Below are positions 1 through 6,582 of a stretch of DNA of 10,992 bases, in pieces; position 1 is the first letter of the stretch, and the number at the start of each line of letters is the position of its first letter. Where the stretch lies: NCBI GenBank assembly GCA_017408625.1, contig JAFQUG010000362.1:1-10992 (forward strand), given 5' to 3'. Source of the stretch: Clostridia bacterium. Lineage in GTDB: Bacteria > Bacillota_A > Clostridia > Oscillospirales > CAG-272. The notes below the pieces were generated by a model that had not been told where the DNA came from, searched no databases, and was given only the letters and a program-made list of their open reading frames with translations. A program made the position numbers and the translations under genes.

Positions 1-1355
1 ATGCCATTTTCAACGACGGTCTGCCTTATCCGGATCTTTTGAAGCCGGGCAAGAGCGTGCACGTGCCTTCCAATACCACGCAAGGGCTGTGGCTGCACCT
101 GTGGGTGTCCGAGCAGGCAGCAGAGGGGATCACTCCCATCACCTGCACGGTCAAGACCTCGCGCGGCGATTTTTGCGCAAATCTTTCGCTGCGCGTCTAT
201 CCCGTAGTCATTCCCGAGCCTGCAGAATCTGCGTTCGGGCATGAATATTTCTTCTGCACTACAGGCTTTTTCCCCCCCGAGGGAAAGCCCTGGACACCGC
301 CCATCACGCCCTTCTATGATACCTGCCGCTATACCGACAAGTGGTGGGAGCTGCTGGCGAATTACGCGCGCGCCATGAAGGTGCTGCGCGTCAACAGCCT
401 GAATATCACCCCCATCGATTTTCTGATCGACGCGGGATCAAAGCGCATCTCCGAGTCCGAGTGGCACTTTGACTATACGCTGCTGGATCAGTTCATTGAG
501 CTGTTCTTACGTGAGGGAAGCTTTAAGTATCTGACGCTTTCTGCTCCTGTCAGCTCGGTATGGGGGAAGACCATTCTCGGCTGCGGAGATCACGGTGACA
601 TTGTTTGGTACGAGATCGGAAAGCCTGAGGCTGAGCATTGGGCACGCGCGTACTGGGGCGGTATGTACAAGCATTTCGAAGAGAAGGGCTGGCTTTCCAT
701 GCTCAATCTGCGACTGCAGGATGAGCCCCACACCACCGAATATTGGTATTGGGCAAGAGAGATTGCACGGGAGGTTTGCCCCGGAATTCCTTGCGGCGAG
801 CCGCTTGATACGCACGAGATCGCGCTGCAGCTGGCAGGCAAGTGTGATCAATACGTGCCAAGACTTGAGGTGTACGCCTCCGATCCCTATTTCTATCGCG
901 AACGGCAGAAGGCAGGGGATACCGTCTGGTGCTACAGCTGCTGCTTCCCCGAGGAGAACTGGTGGCTCAATAAGTTTATCGACCTGCCGCATTCCTACAG
1001 CCGTATGATCAAGTGGGCATGCTACGCGCAGGGCATTACGGGATTCTTGCACTGGGGCTTTAATTATTGGGGCGAGAAGACTATTTACGGTATTCAGCCG
1101 AGCGCGAGATACAAGGGCGACGGCTATATCGTGTATCCCGATATTGAGAATTTCGGCGTGCTGCACTCCAACCGAGGCGTTGCTACCCGCGAGGGACTTT
1201 ACGACTGGGAGCTTTTGCACATGCTTGGGCAAAAGGACGGTGCAGCGGCACTTGCCATTGCGCGCTCAGTTGCGCGCACCTTTGAGGACTTTACACACAA
1301 CGAAGCAGATATCGATGCCGCGCGCATCGCTGTGCTCGAAGCACTCTGCCAATGA
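1..1355 (+). CDS. GH123-like / DUF4091 glycoside hydrolase, 3' part (5' end outside window)
   Basis: The reading frame is open to the left edge (first whole codon at base 3). The apparent start at 39 is an internal TTG, so the gene begins upstream. About 450 residues are visible and end at TGA 1353-1355. The C-terminal part reads like a DUF4091 domain: an HWGFNYW motif, then a GDGYIVYPD stretch and a REGLYDWELL segment. An adjacent Asp-Glu pair in the motif LQDEPH (bases 720-725) matches the catalytic D-E pair of GH123 beta-N-acetylgalactosaminidases, which use the substrate acetamido group in catalysis. The N-terminal beta-rich part resembles the sandwich domain that precedes the barrel in these proteins. 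Whether the true substrate is a GalNAc glycan is not shown, since most DUF4091 proteins are uncharacterised. No signal peptide can be judged because the N-terminus is missing. It leads a same-strand cluster with a transporter-GH2 fusion and an esterase. Confidence 0.8.
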   Translation, partial: AIFNDGLPYPDLLKPGKSVHVPSNTTQGLWLHLWVSEQAAEGITPITCTVKTSRGDFCANLSLRVYPVVIPEPAESAFGHEYFFCTTGFFPPEGKPWTPPITPFYDTCRYTDKWWELLANYARAMKVLRVNSLNITPIDFLIDAGSKRISESEWHFDYTLLDQFIELFLREGSFKYLTLSAPVSSVWGKTILGCGDHGDIVWYEIGKPEAEHWARAYWGGMYKHFEEKGWLSMLNLRLQDEPHTTEYWYWAREIAREVCPGIPCGEPLDTHEIALQLAGKCDQYVPRLEVYASDPYFYRERQKAGDTVWCYSCCFPEENWWLNKFIDLPHSYSRMIKWACYAQGITGFLHWGFNYWGEKTIYGIQPSARYKGDGYIVYPDIENFGVLHSNRGVATREGLYDWELLHMLGQKDGAAALAIARSVARTFEDFTHNEADIDAARIAVLEALCQ

Positions 1356-1378
1356 TCTGTGTTTTATGGAGGTAAAAA

Positions 1379-1504
1379 ATGAAGAAGATCTGGATTGCAT
1401 TGATTTCTGCTGCAGCCGTGCTGGTGCAGCTTGCTTTGACGCTGGTAACGGGTGCTACGGGCATTCTGTACCTGCTTTCCATTATTACCGCAGTAACAGG
1501 GTGA
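1379..1504 (+). CDS. 41-residue hydrophobic small protein
   Basis: An ATG at 1379 lies 6 bases after a strong GGAGG (1368-1372) and opens a 41-codon frame ending at TGA 1502-1504. It starts 23 bases after the hydrolase stop and ends 39 bases before the transporter start. The product begins MKKIW and is almost wholly hydrophobic, with one long or two short membrane segments (roughly residues 4-23 and 27-40) and no charged residue after Lys3. The good ribosome binding site and tight fit in the operon support translation. It may be a small membrane partner of the transporter. It could instead be the N-terminal remnant of a larger membrane protein: its end, LLSIITAVTG, loosely recalls the start of PnuC-type nicotinamide riboside transporters. 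That resemblance is from memory and weak. The stop codon lies inside a perfect hairpin, which may also control translation or transcription. Confidence 0.5.
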   Translation: MKKIWIALISAAAVLVQLALTLVTGATGILYLLSIITAVTG

Positions 1505-1521
1505 CAGCTTGGCTGTCACCC
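1499..1521 (+). other. Perfect intercistronic hairpin overlapping the small-ORF stop codon
   Basis: Bases 1499-1508 (GGGTGACAGC) pair perfectly with 1512-1521 (GCTGTCACCC) around a 3-base TTG loop; treated as 9 bp, the loop is 5 bases. The following bases, CTTGCTTTG, are only moderately T-rich, so it is at best a leaky terminator or attenuator. It could also be an mRNA processing or stability hairpin that sets the ratio of hydrolase to transporter message. It ends 10 bases before the AAGGAG of the next gene. Confidence 0.7.
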
Positions 1522-1543
1522 CTTGCTTTGTAAGGAGTAGCAT

Positions 1544-4500
1544 ATGAAATCTCAAACTAAGGGAAAATTCTACGCAGCGCTTGTGTTGTTTGGCCTGCTT
1601 GGTCAGATCGCATGGGTGGTCGAGAATATGTACCTCAACGTATTTATCTATAAAATGTTCGCAGCCTCGGCGGGGGATATCCGTCTGATGGTCAGCGCAT
1701 CGGCCATCGCGGCCACGCTGACCACCGTGTTCATGGGTGCGCTGTCGGATAAGATCGGCAAGCGTCGCCTGTTTATCGCGGGCGGCTACGTGCTGTGGGG
1801 CATTTCGATCTTAGCCTTTGCCGTGATCCGTCTGGACGTGATCAGCGCGATCGTGCCCATGACCGTCTCGGCTGCAGCCGTGGGCGTTTCGCTGACGGTG
1901 GTGATGGATTGCATCATGACCTTCTTTGGCTCAACGGCCAACGACGCAGCCTTCAACGCCTGGCTGACCGACAGCACCACCGAGAAAAACCGCGGCGCGG
2001 CCGAGGGGCTCAACGCCATGATGCCTCTGATCGCCATTCTGTTTGTGTTTGGTGGCATGATGCTCATGCCCGCGTCCATTTCGCAGGATATGCCGCTTTA
2101 CTGGACGGTCATGTTCTGTATCATCGGCGGCATCGTGCTGCTGGCAGGCGTGCTGGGCTTTTTCCTGGTCCGCGACCCCGACATCAAGCCCTCGTCGGAT
2201 GGGTATTTTTCCACCGTGTTCTACGGATTCCGCCCGTCCACCGTCAAGATGCACGCGTCGCTGTACGTGCACCTGATCGTATTCGTGCTGTTCAATATCG
2301 CCATTCAGATCTTCATGCCCTATCTCATCATCTATTACGAGGTCTCGCTGGGCATGGCGGATTACGTGCTGGTCATGGCACCTGCCATCATTCTTGCGTC
2401 GGTTGCCACCGCGCTGTGGGGCAGGGTATACGACAAAAAGGGCTTTCAGCTGACAGGCATCCTTGCCATGCTCTGGATGTGCGCGGGCTTTGTCCTGCTG
2501 TTTTTCTTCCGCGCCAAGCTGCTTGTCTTTATCGGCTCGCTGCTGATGATGTGCGGCTACCTTTGCGGTGCGGCGGTATTCGGGGCAAAGATCCGTGATC
2601 TGACCCCCGAGGGTAAGGCGGGCAGATTGCAGGGCGTGCGCATTTTCGCGCAGGTGCTGCTTCCCGGTGTCATCGGTCCTTGGATCGGTGAGCTGGTACT
2701 CTCAAACGCTGAAAAAATCGTCAATGGCGACGGCACCGAATCCTTCGTGCCGAATGCAAATATTTTCCTTGCCGCGCTGGTCGTGGCCGTGATTGTCCTG
2801 CTTCTGATCGTGCTGATCAAGGACAAAAAGAAGCCAAATTTGCAAGCGCTGCACACGCCCTTTGAGGAGGACGTGCATGCGTGGGAAAAGCACTACCCCA
2901 GACCTTGGATGCGCCGCGAGTGCTGGCAGAGCCTTTGCGGGGAATGGGAGCTTTCGGTGATTGGCAAAAAGGGAATAGCGCCTGTCGGAAAGATCCGTGT
3001 ACCGTTCCCACCCGAGAGCAGACTTTCGGGCATCGAGCGCGCGCTTGGCACGGGTGAGGAGTGGCTGTACGAGCGCACGTTTGAGCTGGAAAAGCGTGAG
3101 GGCGAGAGCGTGCTTTTGCACTTTGGCGCGGTGGATCAGGTTTGCACCGTAATCGTCAACGGCGAAAGAATAAGCCGTCATAAGGGCGGATATCTGCCTT
3201 TTGACGTAGATATCACCGCATTTGTCAGAAACGGAAAAAACAGCATTGCTTTACAAGTGTCCGACACGCTTGATCATAGCTTCGGCTGGGGCAAGCAGAG
3301 AGTGGACCGCGGCGGCATGTGGTACACGCCCGTCAGCGGTATCTGGCAGCCCGTATGGCTGGAGCAGGTGCCCGGGAACTGTATTGAAAATATTCGTCTT
3401 GCACCCTCGCTTGACTCGGTCAGCATTGAGATCGAGGGCGGCATGGGTGAGTATACCATGACCGTACAAACGCCCGACGGGGCAGATACCGTGACCTTTA
3501 CGGGCAATTCTTACACGTATACGCCCAAGACCGCTATGCTTTGGTCGCCCGAAAACCCGTATCTTTACGAGTTTGCCTTGACCTCGGGACAAGACACGGT
3601 CAAGTCCTATTTCGCGCTGCGCACGGTGGAAGTCGGCAAAGTAGGCGAAACCCCGCGCATATGCCTCAACGGCAAGCCGTATTTCTTCCACGGTCTGCTC
3701 GACCAAGGGTATTTCCCGGACGGCATCTACCTGCCGGGCAGCCCGGATGGCTACGAAAACGACATTCTGATCGCCAAGAAAATGGGCTTTAACATGCTGC
3801 GCAAGCATATTAAGATCGAGCCGCAGATTTTCTATTATCTGTGCGACAAGCTGGGCATGATCGTGTTTCAGGACATGGTCAACAGCGGCGATTACAGCTT
3901 CCTTGTGGACACCGCGCTGCCTACGATCGGATTGAAGCGCGGGATTTCGCACAAGGCAAGCGAGCGCCGCAAGCGCGACTTCCTTGCTGACAGCGAACGG
4001 ACGGTCGAGCTACTTTATAATCACCCCTCGGTGTGCTATTACACCATCTTCAACGAGGGCTGGGGGCAGTTTGAGGCGGATAAAACCTATGACGCGCTGC
4101 AGCCGCTTGACCCCTCCCGCATCTGGGACACCACTTCGGGCTGGTTCTGGGGCAAAAAGAGCGACGTGCAGAGTGAGCACATCTATTTCAAAAAGATCAA
4201 TATCAAGCCGTGGGGCGATCGCCCCGTGGTGCTGTCCGAGTTTGGCGGCTACGCCTGCCGCGTAGAAGGGCATATCTTTAACCCCGACAACAACTACGGA
4301 TACAGCACCTATCCCACTCCCGAGGCATGGCAAAAGGCCGCCGAGGCACTCTACCGCGAGCAGATTTTGCCCGCTATTGAGAAGAGCGGCCTTTGCGCAG
4401 CCGTGCTGACCCAGATCTCGGACGTGGAGGACGAAACCAACGGTCTTGTGACCTATGACAGACAGTTTGAAAAGGCAGACGCTGCCGTCATGGCCGCGCT

Positions 4501-4546
4501 GGCCAAGGAAATCTACGCTTGCTACAACCAAGCTGCAGGAAAATAA
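1544..4546 (+). CDS. MFS/GPH-type sugar transporter fused to GH2 glycoside hydrolase
   Basis: ATG 1544 follows AAGGAG at 1532-1537. Residues 1-430 form a 12-TM major facilitator. They carry the loop 2-3 motif GALSDKIGKRR (near residues 65-75) and an NDAAFNAWLTD motif typical, from memory, of clostridial GPH-like sugar porters. TM12 ends near 428 with KDKKK, so the C-terminus should be cytoplasmic. Residues about 450-610 are a GH2 sugar-binding jelly roll (YPRPWMRRECW, then GGMWYTPVSGIWQPVW). About 615-700 is the Ig-like domain, and about 705-995 the TIM barrel. The acid/base is Glu838 in FNEGWG and the nucleophile Glu899 in SEFGG, so the enzyme half looks active. The C-terminal TNGLVTYDR lacks the N-x-K-G signature of bacterial beta-glucuronidases, so beta-galactosidase-like or another specificity is more likely. 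Each half has the length of a free-standing family member. If the fusion is real, it would hydrolyse substrate at the inner mouth of its own importer. The junction has oddities, described separately. Confidence 0.85.
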   Translation: MKSQTKGKFYAALVLFGLLGQIAWVVENMYLNVFIYKMFAASAGDIRLMVSASAIAATLTTVFMGALSDKIGKRRLFIAGGYVLWGISILAFAVIRLDVISAIVPMTVSAAAVGVSLTVVMDCIMTFFGSTANDAAFNAWLTDSTTEKNRGAAEGLNAMMPLIAILFVFGGMMLMPASISQDMPLYWTVMFCIIGGIVLLAGVLGFFLVRDPDIKPSSDGYFSTVFYGFRPSTVKMHASLYVHLIVFVLFNIAIQIFMPYLIIYYEVSLGMADYVLVMAPAIILASVATALWGRVYDKKGFQLTGILAMLWMCAGFVLLFFFRAKLLVFIGSLLMMCGYLCGAAVFGAKIRDLTPEGKAGRLQGVRIFAQVLLPGVIGPWIGELVLSNAEKIVNGDGTESFVPNANIFLAALVVAVIVLLLIVLIKDKKKPNLQALHTPFEEDVHAWEKHYPRPWMRRECWQSLCGEWELSVIGKKGIAPVGKIRVPFPPESRLSGIERALGTGEEWLYERTFELEKREGESVLLHFGAVDQVCTVIVNGERISRHKGGYLPFDVDITAFVRNGKNSIALQVSDTLDHSFGWGKQRVDRGGMWYTPVSGIWQPVWLEQVPGNCIENIRLAPSLDSVSIEIEGGMGEYTMTVQTPDGADTVTFTGNSYTYTPKTAMLWSPENPYLYEFALTSGQDTVKSYFALRTVEVGKVGETPRICLNGKPYFFHGLLDQGYFPDGIYLPGSPDGYENDILIAKKMGFNMLRKHIKIEPQIFYYLCDKLGMIVFQDMVNSGDYSFLVDTALPTIGLKRGISHKASERRKRDFLADSERTVELLYNHPSVCYYTIFNEGWGQFEADKTYDALQPLDPSRIWDTTSGWFWGKKSDVQSEHIYFKKINIKPWGDRPVVLSEFGGYACRVEGHIFNPDNNYGYSTYPTPEAWQKAAEALYREQILPAIEKSGLCAAVLTQISDVEDETNGLVTYDRQFEKADAAVMAALAKEIYACYNQAAGK
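2863..2875 (+). other. Stop / Shine-Dalgarno / GTG-like string at the transporter-GH2 junction
   Basis: Just before the GH2 domain lie TGA (2863-2865, the -1 frame relative to the ORF), GAGGAGG (2864-2870) and an in-frame GTG (2873-2875). The GTG is only 2 bases from GGAGG, or 5 from the first GAGG. The -1 frame has no earlier stop between the A5 run at 2825-2829 and this TGA. The arrangement looks like a compact operon junction one base out of register. In-frame it simply encodes FEEDV within an LHTPFEEDV segment that resembles ordinary GH2 N-termini, so it could be coincidence. Confidence 0.35.
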
Positions 4547-4555
4547 GGAGACGTT

Positions 4556-6034
4556 ATGGAAAATAAAATGGCATTACCGGGACAAGAGGAAAAGGAAATT
4601 GTCGCTGCCGGAGCGGCGGATTGGAAAGCACCTGCGTTCAAGGTGTCGGGCGTATTCGGCTCGCACATGGTGCTGCAAAGAGAAAGACCTATCCGCATCT
4701 GGGGCTTTTCGGATACGCTGGGCTCCTTGATCACGGGTGAATTTATGGGCGAGAGAGTGAGTGCGACGGTAGGTGACGACTGTCGCTGGACACTGCAATT
4801 CGTGCCGCATTGTGCTGTATGGGAAGGCAAGCAAATGGTTATCTATGACGATCGCGGACACAGTACCGTCCTTGAGGACGTGCTGGTGGGCGACGTGTGG
4901 ATGATCGGAGGTCAATCCAATGCCGAGCATAATCAGAGCAGCTGCCTTGATTGGGCCCCCGAGCAATGGTATGACAAGGACGAGCCGCTGAGATTGTTTG
5001 CACAAACGCGCCAGTATGCCTTTGAGCATCAGGATCTGTGCGCATCCCCGCAGCCCGACGTTATCTGCCCCGATTGGGGCTGGCAGCTGCCGCTTGAGAA
5101 TGCTGCGCACACCTTTTCGGCAATCGGTTGGTTCTTTGGCAAGGAGCTGCTGCGCTATATCGATGCACCCGTGGGACTGATCATGATGGCCGCGGGCGGT
5201 GCTTGTATCCGTGAGCTGATGCCCACCGAGCTGGCAGTCGAGCTTGGATATACCACCACGGTGGCTGTGCCGCTCGGTGGCTTTTACAATTCGCTCATTC
5301 ATCCCTTTGTGCCGCTGCAGTTCAAGGGACAGATCTTCTTCCAGGGGGAGAGCGAGGGTTGCTTCCCGGATCGCGCACCCATTTACGACAAGGAGCTTGC
5401 GCGGTTTGTTGCGGATCAAAGAGAACGCTTTGGACAGGATTTTCCGTTCTATAACGTACAGCTCTCGGACTACCGAGACGAGTGCTATACCTATTTTGCC
5501 TGGCTTGATACCGTGCGTGTCAAGCAGTTGGATGCGCTGGCAATCATCAAAAACAGCACGCTGACGCCCGCGATGGACTTAGGCTCTCCCGATTCTTATC
5601 CCGATTTTGCGCACTCGCCCCGCAAGTATGAGCTTGCTATGCGTCTTGCCAAGCTGGCGCTGGCACGCGAGTACCGCATCGGCAGTGAATATGACGCGCG
5701 TGCGCCCAAGCCCACCATGGCGCAGAGAAGCGCGGACGGTAAGCAGATCACGGTCGCCTTTACCGATATCGGTGACGGACTTTGCGTGCTTGGACAGTCG
5801 CCCAAGGACAGCATCGGGCAGGAGATCAAGGGCTTTACGCTGGGAGAGAAGGGCAATCAGATTCCCGTGCGTGCGGTCATCGAAACGCGCGGACTTGTCA
5901 CGGTCGACGTGCCCGAGGGCGTGGACGCAAGCGTTGTGTCGTATGCGTATAACATCCGTGTCACAAGTGAGCATGCCGATCTGCGAAACGGCAACAATCT
6001 GCCCGCGCTTGCATTCTCCATGCGCGTGGATTGA
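4556..6034 (+). CDS. SGNH-type sialate O-acetylesterase-like carbohydrate esterase
   Basis: A 492-residue protein starting at ATG 4556, with AAGGAG at 4545-4550 overlapping the previous stop; the 9-base gap indicates tight cotranscription. The motif order is that of the sialate O-acetylesterase/DUF303 family: FGSHMVLQRERPIRIWG (about residues 34-50), an Ig-like stretch, VLVGDVWMIGGQSN with nucleophile Ser121, GGFYNSLIHPF, FFQGESEG (Glu265), and a D-x-x-H motif at Asp350/His353 (DFAH). The catalytic triad therefore appears intact. A C-terminal beta domain follows (about 385-492). No signal peptide is visible, so it probably acts in the cytoplasm. Family members remove acetyl groups from sialic acids or from xylan and other plant glycans; the sequence does not decide which. 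In context it would deacetylate the substrate imported and cleaved by the transporter-GH2 protein. Confidence 0.85.
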   Translation: MENKMALPGQEEKEIVAAGAADWKAPAFKVSGVFGSHMVLQRERPIRIWGFSDTLGSLITGEFMGERVSATVGDDCRWTLQFVPHCAVWEGKQMVIYDDRGHSTVLEDVLVGDVWMIGGQSNAEHNQSSCLDWAPEQWYDKDEPLRLFAQTRQYAFEHQDLCASPQPDVICPDWGWQLPLENAAHTFSAIGWFFGKELLRYIDAPVGLIMMAAGGACIRELMPTELAVELGYTTTVAVPLGGFYNSLIHPFVPLQFKGQIFFQGESEGCFPDRAPIYDKELARFVADQRERFGQDFPFYNVQLSDYRDECYTYFAWLDTVRVKQLDALAIIKNSTLTPAMDLGSPDSYPDFAHSPRKYELAMRLAKLALAREYRIGSEYDARAPKPTMAQRSADGKQITVAFTDIGDGLCVLGQSPKDSIGQEIKGFTLGEKGNQIPVRAVIETRGLVTVDVPEGVDASVVSYAYNIRVTSEHADLRNGNNLPALAFSMRVD

Positions 6035-6038
6035 TCCG

Positions 6039-6064
6039 AAAGTCATTGACAAGCGTGTGACTTT
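6039..6064. repeat. Dyad AAAGTCA-N12-TGACTTT spanning the rbfA -35 region
   Basis: Bases 6039-6045 (AAAGTCA) are the exact reverse complement of 6058-6064 (TGACTTT). The 12-base interior holds the complete -35 hexamer of the rbfA promoter. The placement would suit a repressor or activator site. As an RNA stem it is AU-rich with a 12-base loop and no following T run, so it would be a poor terminator for the upstream operon. Confidence 0.45.
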
Positions 6065-6074
6065 GTGATACAAT
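6046..6074 (+). promoter_or_regulatory. SigA-type promoter for rbfA
   Basis: A consensus TTGACA (6046-6051) is separated by exactly 17 bases from TACAAT (6069-6074), preceded by an extended TGA (6066-6068). Transcription would start near 6081, giving a leader of about 37 bases before rbfA. No convincing terminator was seen between the esterase gene and this promoter, so some readthrough from the upstream operon is possible. Confidence 0.85.
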
Positions 6075-6117
6075 ACAGGAGAAAATGACTGCAGAGCAGA
6101 AAATATAAGGAGAATTT

Positions 6118-6489
6118 ATGGCAAATTACAGAAGAGGCAGAATCAATGACGAGATGCAAAAGGAGCTGATGGGGATTTTGCGCTCGGTCAAGGATCCTCG
6201 TGTCAGTGATGCGTTCGTCAGCGTCACGGCTGTGGATACCACGCCCGATCTCAAGTATGCAAAGGTATATTATTCCTGCCTTTCGGGCAATAAAAAGGAC
6301 GTAGCAAAGGGGTTACGCCAGGCAAGCGGCTATATGCGCACACAGCTGGCCAGAACGCTCAATCTGCGCATGACGCCCGAGCTGACCTTTATCGAGGACG
6401 CCTCGGTTGAGCATGGCGCGCGCATTGCAAAGATCCTTGAGAATATCGAATTCCACGACGAGGTTCTGGACGAAAATTCGGAAGAATGA
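6118..6489 (+). CDS. rbfA: 30S ribosome-binding factor RbfA
   Basis: A 123-residue protein, the usual size for RbfA, starting at ATG 6118 with AAGGAG at 6107-6112. It opens with YRRGRINDEMQKELMGIL and shows the family's VSVTAVDTTPDLKYAKVYYS strand segment. It also has the R-Q-A-x-G-Y-M-R-x-Q-L-A helix and LRMTPELTFIEDASVEHGARI near the end. RbfA is a single KH-like domain protein that binds the 30S subunit and assists maturation of 16S rRNA and cold adaptation. In many Firmicutes it lies in the nusA-infB-rbfA cluster; here it stands alone behind its own strong promoter, with sugar-catabolic genes upstream and spoIIR downstream. Confidence 0.95.
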   Translation: MANYRRGRINDEMQKELMGILRSVKDPRVSDAFVSVTAVDTTPDLKYAKVYYSCLSGNKKDVAKGLRQASGYMRTQLARTLNLRMTPELTFIEDASVEHGARIAKILENIEFHDEVLDENSEE

Positions 6490-6503
6490 TCTTGGCAAAA
6501 ATC

Positions 6504-6531
6504 TGAATAAAATATCCTTCTCGGGGAAATC
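6504..6531 (+). promoter_or_regulatory. Candidate SigmaF-like promoter upstream of spoIIR
   Basis: TGAATA (6504-6509) and GGGGAAATC (6523-6531) are 13 bases apart. The second box fits the GGnnAnAnT form of forespore SigmaF -10 elements except for its last base, and the first loosely fits the -35 element. spoIIR is a classic SigmaF target in Bacillus, so such a promoter is expected in this gap. The match is imperfect and the spacing slightly short. Confidence 0.3.
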
Positions 6532-6582
6532 ATAGGCTTGTCAGACAAGGACAAGAAATGAATCGAAGGGAAGGATGTTTTT

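Noticed and set aside
507..1232. 241-codon - strand ORF opposite the GH123-like gene
   Set aside because: It lies wholly inside a gene with clear family motifs, has no protein-like motif or good start site, and is a by-product of GC-biased codon use. The same applies to the - strand ORFs at 3251-3952, 4010-4531 and 4574-5419.
1795..2598. 267-codon + strand ORF in another frame of the transporter
   Set aside because: The product is Arg/His-rich with no membrane or family pattern, while the main frame reads as an uninterrupted MFS porter.
6504..6537. SigmaG-like pair TGAATA and CATAGGC before spoIIR
   Set aside because: The boxes are 21 bases apart, too far for a SigmaG promoter, and the -10 match is poor.
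6537..6549. Palindrome CTTGTC-A-GACAAG before spoIIR
   Set aside because: A one-base loop cannot form an RNA hairpin of that size, no T run follows, and it is short enough to occur by chance.
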